NCBI GenBank assembly: GCA_020634215.1
Contig: JACKCD010000048.1
Coordinates: forward strand, 1-47,976
Length of the DNA stretch: 47,976 nt
Direction: 5' to 3'
Origin: Ardenticatenaceae bacterium
GTDB taxonomy: Bacteria > Chloroflexota > Anaerolineae > Promineifilales > Promineifilaceae
Shown here: in pieces, positions 1-8,000 of the stretch
Layout of the letters: each line of letters begins with the position of its first letter
How positions within the stretch are numbered: the first letter of the stretch is position 1
Translations under genes and position numbers: made by a program
The notes under the pieces: model-generated
What the model was told of the DNA's origin: nothing
Database searches by the model: none
What the model saw: the letters and a program-made list of their open reading frames with translations, nothing else

Positions 1-870
1 GAGAGCGGCGGCGCGAATGCGGGCGCGGGGTTTGAGGCCGAGTGCCTGACCGGTTTCCTGGTTGCCAATTAGCACCAACGCGGCTCCGTCTACGATGCCG
101 GAGGAGTTGCCGGCCGTATGGACATGGTTGATTTTTTCGACGTGGGGATAACGCTGCTGCGCCACATAGTCGAACCCCATTTGGCCGGGCATTTCAAAGG
201 CAGGGCGCAGGCTGCCTAGCCCTTCAAGGGTGGTGTCGGGGCGCAGGTAGCTGTCTTGTTGCAGGATGGTGAGGCCGTTCATGTCTTTGACGGGGATGAC
301 AGAGCGAGAAAAACGGCCGTTTTCCCGCGCATACGCCGCCCGCTGCTGCGAACGAAGGGCAAACCGATCCACATCATCCCGGCTAAACCCCTCCAGCGTG
401 GCAATCAGATCCGCCCCAATGCCCTGCGGCACAAAGTAGGTTTCGTAGTTGGTTTGCGGGTCAAGCGCCATCGGCCCACCATCTGACCCCAGCGGCACCC
501 GCGACATAGACTCCACGCCACCAGCCACCACCAGATTCTCCCAGCCAGAGCGCACTTTCATCGCCGCCACGTTAACCGATTCCAGACCAGAGGCGCAGAA
601 GCGGTTAAGCTGCACGCCAGGCACGTCAATATCCCAGCCCGCTTTTTGCGCGGCAATTTTGGCGATGTCTGACCCCTGATCGCCAACGGGCGCGACGCAG
701 CCCAACACCACGTCGTCTACTTGAGAGGTGTCGAGATCGGTGCGTTTGACCAACTCGTCCATCAGTGTCACGATCAAATCAATGGGCTTGACCTCATTTA
801 GTTCACTGCCCGCCTTGCCTCTGGCACGGGGGGTGCGGATTGCTTCGTAGACATAGGCTTCTTGTGTCAT
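1..870 (-). CDS. Acetyl-CoA acetyltransferase / thiolase, N-terminal 290 residues
   Basis: Thiolase-family enzyme that condenses or cleaves acyl-CoA (beta-oxidation or acetoacetyl-CoA formation). The gene reads leftwards from an ATG at 870 and runs off the window, so only the N-terminal domain and part of the loop domain are seen. The start MTQEAYVYEAIRTPRARGK is typical of the family. The nucleophilic Cys92 lies in NRFCASGLESVN, followed by a GGVESMSR motif. The C-terminal His and Cys motifs are outside the window. One iterated palindrome at 313 encodes the Asn-Gly-Arg of RENGRFS. It diverges from the GTPase gene at 1057, so the 186 bp between them should hold both promoters; I see no clear -10/-35 boxes. 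A FadA/FadI-like beta-oxidation role is likely, but biosynthetic thiolase cannot be excluded. Confidence 0.9.
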   Translation of the reverse strand, partial: MTQEAYVYEAIRTPRARGKAGSELNEVKPIDLIVTLMDELVKRTDLDTSQVDDVVLGCVAPVGDQGSDIAKIAAQKAGWDIDVPGVQLNRFCASGLESVNVAAMKVRSGWENLVVAGGVESMSRVPLGSDGGPMALDPQTNYETYFVPQGIGADLIATLEGFSRDDVDRFALRSQQRAAYARENGRFSRSVIPVKDMNGLTILQQDSYLRPDTTLEGLGSLRPAFEMPGQMGFDYVAQQRYPHVEKINHVHTAGNSSGIVDGAALVLIGNQETGQALGLKPRARIRAAAL

Positions 871-1056
871 GGGTTCATCCTTTTCATGGCTTTGTATCAA
901 TTTGTCAAGGTTAGCACAACTAAGCAAAAACATCTACCCATCGTTTTGTGCTGCAACCTTTTATGGCAACCTGCGTACAGGGACTAGAAAACGGAACAAC
1001 ACGCGGGTTGGTATCAACCTGCCTTTATATGAATCCTGGACAAAAGGAAACTGAGC

Positions 1057-3729
1057 ATGACGCTTAAAGCAGATAAATATCAAGAACTTAAATCTTCTCT
1101 GGAAACACTCCCCCACATTAGCCCGGCGCAGGTGGAAATGTGGGTTGACATGCAGCGCACCATTGATAACACCCGCGATTACCTGATTCGCGCCGTGCCG
1201 GACGCTCAATTCAACATTGACGAAGCACAAAAGATTCTCGGCCAGCGTACCTATACGCTGGTTTTCTTTGGCGGCACAGGCGTGGGCAAAAGCACGTTGA
1301 TCAATGCGCTGCTGGGGCGCAATTTGCTGCCAACAGGGGCGGTAACGGCCGTTACTGGCACCATCGTCTACATTGAACAAGCTGACGAAGGCGAGGCCGA
1401 ATCCCTCGTCCTCACCTACTGGAGCCGCGACGAATTTGCCGAACGAGTCCGCCGCCTGTGCCAACTGGCGCAAATTGACGGCTTCGACATCACCAACGAC
1501 GGCGAACGGGAACAGGCGGAAGAAGACATCCACGCTGCTGTGAAAGCCAGTGAAGGCAACGCCAAAACCGAGCGCGACGAATATTTGGAAATTTTGCTCG
1601 ACTGCATCCACTCCTTTGAAAACAACAAAGAGCTTTATAAGGCTGGCACCCCGCCGCCGCAAAGTTTGGCACTTGATAACGCCGACTCGCTGCAACATCT
1701 GCGTGAAGATGGCTTCAAAGGGAGCAACCAGCGGCAAATCCGGCTCATCAAATCGGCTACTTTCCGCATCAAGCCTCGCGCTGGGCAGCCTGACCTGCTC
1801 ATGGGCGGCTATCTTCGCATTGTGGATGTGCCGGGTTTGGGCGCGGGCATGAAGCTGCACGAGACGATTACGCTGGAGGAAATGAAGCGCGAGGATGCGA
1901 TGATTGTGCTGGTTTCCGATGCCGGCCGTCAGCGTGTGGACGAGATGAAGGCATTAACGGCCGTTAACTGGATCAAAGAAAATCGCCTTTACGGCCTCAC
2001 CGGCTCCGACCTTGACGAAGCCGCCGCCAAAATCTTTGTCGTCGTCAACGGCGGCAACGTCCGCCAGGCGTTTGACCGGCTCAACAGCGGCTTGCCCCAA
2101 GCCGAGCGCGAAGTCAAGGAAGTCACCCGCTACATCGCCCCCAACTACTGGGAACGGTACCGGGATCGCGGCGACAACCGCCCCTACTTCCTCGTCATGA
2201 CCCCGCCCGCCCTTTACGTCCAAGACCCAGAAAACGCCCCCGACGAATTCGCCAGCGAAACCGAGCGCATCATCAAGGCGTTTGCCGACCAGCTTGGGCA
2301 AATTGAGGCCAGCGACCCGCTGCACCCCGACACCAAAGCCGCTCTGCTGGCGCTCAGCGAAGTGCCGCTGCTGCGCGAACGGCTGGCTGAATTCATCAAA
2401 ACCGAGCGCGTCCGCAGCCAACTGCGCGAAGCATCCAGCCGCATTCGCAACGCCCTTGCCAGCCTGCGCGGCTACTATGAAAAACAGCTTGCCCAGCGTG
2501 GCGTGTTCCCGCCCTTTGACACAAGCTGGGAACAACTGCAGGAAAAGCGGTTTGAAAACGTGCTGGTGCGCCAGCAAAAAGAGCTACCCCGCGCCTTCCA
2601 CGGTGCGCTGTTGGAAATGAGCAACCGCACCAACAGCGACGGCCGTTTTCGCAACCTCATGCGCCCCACCCTCGACAGCGTGCAGGGGATGGTGCAGGAT
2701 GCCATTCAGCGGGAAATTGACACCCTGCTGGAAAATTACGGCACCGAATATTGGGATGACCGCGACGTGACCTATGACAACCTGATTTGGGGCACCAGCG
2801 GCATCGAAATCCCGATTAAGCGCATTTTGTTCCAGGTGGAACTGGTGATGCAGGAATCGGTTTCCAAATTTATGCCGCGCATGGCCCAAGTGATGGCAAA
2901 CGAGCTAAAGCGGACGCTGGAAATGCACGAAATTTACACCCGCTTGGAACGCGCCAGCTACGGCCAAAGCTACCAGTTTACCATCCCCGGCGAAACGCAG
3001 GCGTTTGACCTGGAAGGGGCGTATGAAAAGCTGGTGGCTCGCGTAGGGGAAAACTTCCGCCACGTTTGCCAGCAGGCCACCATGTATGAGCTAATGAAAC
3101 CAGAACGCTCGGTACACCATCGGCTGGACACGGGTGAGCGGGAATTGGCGCTGCCCAGCAACGAACGGCTGCTGGACGTAGCACTGCACGGTGTAGACGC
3201 GGTGCGGCAAGAGATTGCGGCTAATGCCCCAGCCCCTCGCGCCACTGCCAATAACAGCACCCGCGCCGTGGCTGCTCCGGCTGAAAGTAGCGACGACATC
3301 CAAATCAACATTCTGGATGAGCCGCTGCCCGAACCAAGCTACGAGCCGGACTTTGACATTAGCTTCCTGGGCGACGCACCGACGCTGCCGCAGTCGGCTC
3401 CGGCAGATTATGAGATTAGCTATGCCGACAAGCTGGACACGGTTTCGGTAAAGGTGAATCGGGTGTTTAACAACATCATCAATGATTTGTTCAATGACGA
3501 TGACCTGCTGCCCCGGCTGCGCCGCCTCTTCTGGCTGGAAGCGACTCGCGCCGAGCGCGACTTTAACAATCAACTGGTGAAGCCAATGCTAAAGCAGCAT
3601 GACCGCAACTTGCACAATGAGGAGCTGCGCGAGGCAATGGAGGTTGATCTGGAGTCTGTCTCTGACCTGGAAGAACTGATGCGGGTCTGGGAAGGGCTGC
3701 ACCGGCTGGAAGCAAATGTAACTGGCTAG
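1057..3729 (+). CDS. Large dynamin-like GTPase (890 aa)
   Basis: Long P-loop GTPase of the dynamin-like superfamily. G1 is GGTGVGKS at residues 72-79, G2 is a threonine-rich segment just after it (about 94-102), and G3 is DVPG at 257-260. About 150 residues between G2 and G3 form an insertion. The stretch VVVNGGN occupies the place of G4 (N/TKxD) but lacks its Asp-Lys pattern, so nucleotide specificity is less sure. The rest, about residues 450-890, is mostly predicted helical with a low-complexity Ala/Pro/Asp linker near 715-775. No membrane segment is evident. Family members remodel membranes; some bacterial ones act in phage tolerance, which is only a suggestion here. Three palindrome copies lie in the gene. 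It is probably monocistronic, with repeats and hairpins directly after the stop. Confidence 0.75.
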   Translation: MTLKADKYQELKSSLETLPHISPAQVEMWVDMQRTIDNTRDYLIRAVPDAQFNIDEAQKILGQRTYTLVFFGGTGVGKSTLINALLGRNLLPTGAVTAVTGTIVYIEQADEGEAESLVLTYWSRDEFAERVRRLCQLAQIDGFDITNDGEREQAEEDIHAAVKASEGNAKTERDEYLEILLDCIHSFENNKELYKAGTPPPQSLALDNADSLQHLREDGFKGSNQRQIRLIKSATFRIKPRAGQPDLLMGGYLRIVDVPGLGAGMKLHETITLEEMKREDAMIVLVSDAGRQRVDEMKALTAVNWIKENRLYGLTGSDLDEAAAKIFVVVNGGNVRQAFDRLNSGLPQAEREVKEVTRYIAPNYWERYRDRGDNRPYFLVMTPPALYVQDPENAPDEFASETERIIKAFADQLGQIEASDPLHPDTKAALLALSEVPLLRERLAEFIKTERVRSQLREASSRIRNALASLRGYYEKQLAQRGVFPPFDTSWEQLQEKRFENVLVRQQKELPRAFHGALLEMSNRTNSDGRFRNLMRPTLDSVQGMVQDAIQREIDTLLENYGTEYWDDRDVTYDNLIWGTSGIEIPIKRILFQVELVMQESVSKFMPRMAQVMANELKRTLEMHEIYTRLERASYGQSYQFTIPGETQAFDLEGAYEKLVARVGENFRHVCQQATMYELMKPERSVHHRLDTGERELALPSNERLLDVALHGVDAVRQEIAANAPAPRATANNSTRAVAAPAESSDDIQINILDEPLPEPSYEPDFDISFLGDAPTLPQSAPADYEISYADKLDTVSVKVNRVFNNIINDLFNDDDLLPRLRRLFWLEATRAERDFNNQLVKPMLKQHDRNLHNEELREAMEVDLESVSDLEELMRVWEGLHRLEANVTG

Positions 3730-3750
3730 GCGTATTGCGTATTGCGTATT
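3730..3750 (+). repeat. Three tandem heptamers GCGTATT
   Basis: Three exact, adjacent copies of the 7-mer GCGTATT start one base after the TAG stop of the GTPase gene. This is one of several intergenic heptamer arrays in the window. It has no inverted partner arm and is followed directly by two copies of the iterated palindrome. Confidence 0.85.
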
Positions 3751-3800
3751 GAAAACGGCCGTTTTTTCCGCTGTGAGTGGGGGGAAAACGGCCGTTTTTT
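3751..3800 (+). terminator. Paired palindromes with T-runs, probable terminator
   Basis: Two copies of AAAACGGCCGTTTTTT stand 33 bp apart just after the GTPase gene. Each is self-complementary and ends in five or six T, and the two can also pair with each other around a loop of about 20 bases. A GC core followed by a T-run fits intrinsic termination on the plus strand, built here from the genome's iterated palindrome. The remaining intergenic DNA to 3964 is AT-richer, and I see nothing else in it. Confidence 0.5.
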
Positions 3801-3964
3801 ATTGGTTGCCTGTATTACAGGTACAAGAGTGATAGTCTTTCATCACATGCGTTAGTTTGACATCAGGTGCCCAGTAGGTAGAATTTAGCTGGCTCTTGTT
3901 CTGATCAAGGTCTATATGTTCTAAAATCCTTCATATCGTTTTTTGAAAAGTATGGCAAGAAATT

Positions 3965-4831
3965 ATGGCAACAGAACCATCTCTAACCGAAACATTACGT
4001 CCTATTCTAAATGAGTACGAGCAAGCTTATCAGCATAAACTGCAAGAAGCTCAAGCAAAAATTGCCGACTTGGAGCGTGAAAATCAAATTTTACGCCAAC
4101 AAGCAGGCAAGGAAACGCTATTTGGAGAAATCTTAAATCAGGCCTTGCGAGAGAGGTTTATGCGTTTAGGATCCAATGCTCCTCTAGATACGTTTATTAG
4201 AGAGTCCGGCGTGATTTTAGAGCATTATCTGCGACAAACAGCAAACGAAGAGGATAAAGCAAAGTTTGGTGTTAGATTGGTTGATTCAGTCCTAAAACCA
4301 CCAGACGCTACACTTAGATTTAGTGATCATGGTGGTGAACAAGATGGTGTTTGGCAACTTTATAGAGGGGCAATGCAGTTCATCCGCAACCCTCCTATGC
4401 ACAAATTAATCGACTATGATCAGGGCAGAGTGCATGCTCTGATTCGGCTAATGGATGGGTTATTACAATTATTAGCTGAAACTCAAAAGGAACCTGCTGA
4501 TGATTTGCTAGACCAAGACGTTACTGGAATGCAACCAACAAACCTAACCATTCTCGGACGCAACATCTCCGTAAAAACTTGGCGTGATGTTGCAGTTGAA
4601 ACCATGGACGCACTTGCCGCTATAGATCCGCAGACATTTGAAGATTTTGCTACGCAAAACCCAAGCCTCTTTAGCCAAGACGAATCCCAATTTCGCCGGG
4701 CACAACAGTTGAAAAACGGCTATTTTATTGAAGTAAATCGTTCGGCTAAAAATATTGTCAGATTTTGTCAACGAGCCGTAGAGGCTCTTGGCTTATCGCT
4801 TGAAAGTTGGCATGTAAAAACGAGGGGCTAA
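3965..4831 (+). CDS. TIGR02391/Ymh-like (Abi-type) protein
   Basis: 288-aa protein with an N-terminal coiled-coil of about 50 residues, rich in Gln, Glu and Lys, then a helical domain at about residues 55-180. That domain matches the TIGR02391 (Ymh) pattern: an acidic helix, GVRLVDSVL, then LYRGAMQFIRNPPMHKL and a leucine-rich helix. Ymh-like proteins are found in restriction, abortive-infection and mobile contexts. Their biochemical activity is not established, so no function is assigned. The C-terminal 100 residues are unrecognised. Base composition is clearly AT-richer than the neighbours and the gene contains no copy of the iterated palindrome; a near-copy at 4709 is broken. Both point to horizontal acquisition. 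The start ATG at 3965 has only weak upstream purines. Confidence 0.65.
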   Translation: MATEPSLTETLRPILNEYEQAYQHKLQEAQAKIADLERENQILRQQAGKETLFGEILNQALRERFMRLGSNAPLDTFIRESGVILEHYLRQTANEEDKAKFGVRLVDSVLKPPDATLRFSDHGGEQDGVWQLYRGAMQFIRNPPMHKLIDYDQGRVHALIRLMDGLLQLLAETQKEPADDLLDQDVTGMQPTNLTILGRNISVKTWRDVAVETMDALAAIDPQTFEDFATQNPSLFSQDESQFRRAQQLKNGYFIEVNRSAKNIVRFCQRAVEALGLSLESWHVKTRG

Positions 4832-4848
4832 AAGCAACCGGCGAATTT

Positions 4849-4877
4849 GGTGGGGAAAACGGCCGTTCTCTCCCACC
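4849..4877. other. Hairpin centred on an iterated palindrome
   Basis: GGTGGG at 4849-4854 pairs with CCCACC at 4872-4877 around AAACGGCCGTT, giving an imperfect dyad just after the Ymh-like gene. It lacks a T-run, so terminator function is uncertain. Confidence 0.35.
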
Positions 4878-4979
4878 CTCTCCTCTCCCACCAAGCCATA
4901 TGGGAAATATGGCCTACTCACCCTCCTTCTCCAAAACAGATAACTATTGCTATACTTTGACCAAACACATGGGTCGAAT

Positions 4980-6104
4980 ATGGCACAACGTTTCAAATTA
5001 TTAGGTGCGCTGGAAATAACCGACGACGGGGAAACGGCCGTTCTGATGAAAAGCCCCATCGGCTGCGCCCTGCTCACCTACCTCATCGTCACCCAGCAAA
5101 CATGCCCCCGCGAGACCGTTGCCGACCTGCTGTGGGCAGAAAACAGCACCACCAGCTCCCTGCAAAGCCTGCGCCGCCTGCTCAACCGCATTCGCCCCCT
5201 TTCTGCTGGGCTGCACGTCACCCGCACCCACATTCATTACCAGCCAACGGCCGACGATCTCGTGGATTTCTATCTGCTAGAAGCCGGTTTGGCAGCTACG
5301 GAAACAATCCAACTCGACCACGCCTTGCAGCACTATCGGGGGGATCTGCTTGAGGGGTTTCACCTTGCCAACGCGCCCTATTTCAACGAATGGCTGCTGC
5401 TCGCCCGTGAACAACTGCGCCAGCGGGTGCATCAAGGATATGTGCGGCTTTGCCGTGCGTATATGGAGGGGCGGCAGTGGGTGATGGGGGTGGCGGCGGC
5501 GCAACGATGGCTGGCGTTGGATGATTTGAATGAAGAAGCGTGGCGGGCGTTGCTTCAGTTTTTGGCTGCCAGTGAACAAGCCACTACCGCACTCCAGCAG
5601 TATGAGCGGTGTCGGCAGCATTTGTGGGCGGAATTGGGGGTGGAGCCGGAGTCAGCTACGGCTGTCTTGGTGGAACAAATTGCCCAGCGGGAAACGGCCG
5701 TTTCTCCCGTCACCTCCGTCGTAAATTGCAGCACCCGGCCGGGCAGCGACACCCACTCATTGTGCGTCGAGCCATTGGCTAATCTCCCCGCCAGGGCGGT
5801 TTTGGCCGCTGTAGGCCGCGTTCACCGGCAAGTTGCCGTAGTGCGCCGTGGTGGTGGGGATGGTCAATTCCAGCATCGGCGTAATGCGAATGTCGCCATT
5901 GCCAGCGTTGTCACTGCTGCTCACCAAATCAGGGTTATTGGTGGTGGCCCAAGTAGTGTCAAGGTAGCGGGTAATTTGACCGTCGGTGTCGCCCGTCGGC
6001 CAATCGAGGACGCTGCTGTGCAGGGAAAGATTGTCGGTGTTGGTGGGAACCAGTTGCAAATCTACGTACACGGGCTGCCCCACTTCAAGATTGTTGATGG
6101 TTAG
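4980..6104 (+). CDS. SARP/BTAD-domain transcriptional regulator with aberrant 3' end
   Basis: Residues about 1-85 are an OmpR-type winged helix opening with FKLLGALEI, followed at about 95-245 by a bacterial transcriptional activation (BTAD/TPR) domain ending in AELGVEPESATAVLVEQI. This is the SARP-like architecture, which activates transcription from promoter repeats. I chose the ATG at 4980 because the protein then begins directly with the family's LLG strand; an upstream ATG at 4947 adds 11 unlikely residues. The native protein should end near nucleotide 5740. Beyond that, the frame continues about 345 nt antisense to the 3' part of the TSP3-repeat gene, giving a low-complexity tail that is probably not native. 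A deletion or fusion that removed both natural 3' ends is likely. Confidence 0.75.
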   Translation: MAQRFKLLGALEITDDGETAVLMKSPIGCALLTYLIVTQQTCPRETVADLLWAENSTTSSLQSLRRLLNRIRPLSAGLHVTRTHIHYQPTADDLVDFYLLEAGLAATETIQLDHALQHYRGDLLEGFHLANAPYFNEWLLLAREQLRQRVHQGYVRLCRAYMEGRQWVMGVAAAQRWLALDDLNEEAWRALLQFLAASEQATTALQQYERCRQHLWAELGVEPESATAVLVEQIAQRETAVSPVTSVVNCSTRPGSDTHSLCVEPLANLPARAVLAAVGRVHRQVAVVRRGGGDGQFQHRRNANVAIASVVTAAHQIRVIGGGPSSVKVAGNLTVGVARRPIEDAAVQGKIVGVGGNQLQIYVHGLPHFKIVDG

Positions 6105-7775
6105 CTCAAACTGGTTATCCTTGTTGAATGTTTGGCTGCCGTGGTCAAACGGGTTGAGGTCGTATTTGTCCAGTAGTCCGTCGCCGTCGTTGTCGTCGGT
6201 GAAAATATCGGGCGTGCCGTCACCATCGGTGTCGGGGCAGGCGGCACTGCTGTTATAAACGCCGGAATCTTCAACCCAGACCAGACATTCCTGGCCGTCG
6301 GGCAGGCCGTCGGCGTTGCTGTCGGCTTCCAACGGGTCCAAATACCAATCCGTGCCAGCGTAGCTAAAGCCGCCGACCTCTAAATTGTCGGCAATGTTGT
6401 CGCTGTCGGTGTCGGCCGAGGCGGGAGCCGTGCCTAGTTCGTTGACTTCCAGCCCATCGTTCAGGCCGTCGCCATCGGTGTCGGGGTCGTTGGGGTCGGT
6501 GTTCCAGGTTTCTACCTCGTCGGTGTCGGAAAGGCCGTCGCCGTCGCTGTCGGCAGCGGCAACAGGGGCGAGAGTGGTTTGGTTGGCGGTAAGAACGGCC
6601 GTTTCCTCCACCCTCCCCTTCAACTGTCCTGCCGCCGCCTCATTCGGCCGCCAGTCGGTCGTTTTCTCCGCATCCCGTGCCGCCGCCTGGCTGTCAGCCT
6701 CCGCTTTTTGCTGCTGCCACGTCACCTGCTTGCCCTTTTGCTCGGCGGCAAAGGCCGAAACCACATGACCGCGCAGCAGCGGCGAGACAATCATCGGCAC
6801 GATGACCAGGGCGGCCAGCACGCGCTGCAACGCTTTGGTGCGCCAGTAGGCATAGAAAAAATAGGCGAGGGTGAGGGCGAGGAGGGTGAAGAAGATGAAG
6901 GAAACGGCCGTTTCCATGCTTGGCATTCTGGTTTCCAGCCAAATACGGGGAGCTTCGATAAAGGAGGTCGTGGCAAGGCCAAGCTGGGTTTTGTCGTAGT
7001 TGAAGTAGTCGTTGGTAATAACGGCCGTTATCCGCTCCTGCTCCCCCTGCTGCGGAAAATCAGCCTTAATCACCATGCGTAACGGCAACCCGTCTCCATC
7101 AATCCACAGTTCCCCGCTGCCCGTCATCGTTTTATAGGCATCCGATGAAGCCAGCTCCAAACCCGGCGGCAGCTTCCCCTGTTGGGCAAGCTGCTGCTCA
7201 AGCTGCTGCTTCATTTGTTCGGCAAAGGCGGAGCCGTCCAGTTCAAACACATATTGGGTTGCCAAAACGGTCTTGCCAGCCAGATTCAGCTCCCGCGCTT
7301 CGCCCAGCGAGACGTTTTTGATGCCGCCCAAAAACCCCATCGGGTCGCCGCCGGGAGCCAGCAGGTCGGTCACGTTGTCTACTTCGCGCCACTCGTTTTG
7401 GCCGGTGCGGGCATAGCTCACCCCGTTCTCCACGCGAATGGCAACGGCTCGGTTGGGGTCAAAGCTGGCATCCTGCCACAACGTTAGGTTAAGCGATTCT
7501 TGTGATAGGTTAACGTCACCTTCCATGCCAATAAATTGCTGGCGCGGCTGTCGGCCAGCGTTGGCTATTTTGGGCAATGGATAGATAGTTTGCTCCAACT
7601 GGGAGCGGTATTGATAGGCGTTGCTGGCTTGGGCGCGTTCCCAGGCGGCCTCAATTTGCCGCTCAGGGGTGTCGCTTTGCGCCCCCTGAGCCGCTTGTGG
7701 CAATAGCATGGCGAAAGCCAGCAAGGCCAATAGCCAACTGGTTGATAACAGGTGGTGCCGGTTTTGCTTTTTCAT
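5757..7775 (-). CDS. Secreted protein with TSP3-type Ca-binding repeats, probably C-terminally truncated
   Basis: 672 aa from an ATG at 7775, preceded by GGGAG about 8 nt upstream; the in-frame TTG at 7790 lies within that site. Residues 1-32 form a signal peptide (hydrophobic LLALLAFAMLL, then QAAQGAQ). Residues about 35-270 are an all-beta domain of unknown function. Two hydrophobic segments follow at about 295-345. A run of thrombospondin type 3 / EF-like repeats (DSDGDGLSDTDE, DTDGDGLNDGLE and others) occupies about 400-550. The last 120 residues begin a beta domain that stops abruptly at WLDAQ; I expect more sequence there. A +1 shift at the stop would continue the frame for about 25 residues. 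Likely an extracellular Ca-dependent surface protein; toxin or adhesin roles are speculative. Confidence 0.75.
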   Translation of the reverse strand: MKKQNRHHLLSTSWLLALLAFAMLLPQAAQGAQSDTPERQIEAAWERAQASNAYQYRSQLEQTIYPLPKIANAGRQPRQQFIGMEGDVNLSQESLNLTLWQDASFDPNRAVAIRVENGVSYARTGQNEWREVDNVTDLLAPGGDPMGFLGGIKNVSLGEARELNLAGKTVLATQYVFELDGSAFAEQMKQQLEQQLAQQGKLPPGLELASSDAYKTMTGSGELWIDGDGLPLRMVIKADFPQQGEQERITAVITNDYFNYDKTQLGLATTSFIEAPRIWLETRMPSMETAVSFIFFTLLALTLAYFFYAYWRTKALQRVLAALVIVPMIVSPLLRGHVVSAFAAEQKGKQVTWQQQKAEADSQAAARDAEKTTDWRPNEAAAGQLKGRVEETAVLTANQTTLAPVAAADSDGDGLSDTDEVETWNTDPNDPDTDGDGLNDGLEVNELGTAPASADTDSDNIADNLEVGGFSYAGTDWYLDPLEADSNADGLPDGQECLVWVEDSGVYNSSAACPDTDGDGTPDIFTDDNDGDGLLDKYDLNPFDHGSQTFNKDNQFELTINNLEVGQPVYVDLQLVPTNTDNLSLHSSVLDWPTGDTDGQITRYLDTTWATTNNPDLVSSSDNAGNGDIRITPMLELTIPTTTAHYGNLPVNAAYSGQNRPGGEISQWLDAQ

Positions 7776-7934
7776 GGTGTTTACTCCCAACGCAAGTTTT
7801 TACAACAATCATTTGCTGTTGCTGCCTAAGTATAAAAAGTAAACGTCCCATGAACGTCTCATAGCTGTCCTTCGTTATTTTCATATGATGGGATTCTTGA
7901 AACCGATAGAATCATAAACTGTTTTCCCCACAAA

Positions 7935-7969
7935 AATAGCCCTACTTGCCGTTGGCAGGTAGGGCTATT
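7935..7969 (-). terminator. Rho-independent terminator of the P5C dehydrogenase gene
   Basis: AATAGCCCTACTTGCC (7935-7950) and its inverted copy (7954-7969) form a 16-bp stem with one wobble pair and a GTT loop. On the minus strand the stem is followed by TTTTTG, the layout of an intrinsic terminator for the gene ending at 8001. Confidence 0.9.
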
Positions 7970-8000
7970 GGGTTCATGAGTTGGGGAAAGAAAACGGCCG

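Noticed and set aside
961..1860. Long minus-strand frame inside the GTPase gene
   Set aside because: Exact antisense of a well-supported GTPase; composition is that of a mirror frame with no domain.
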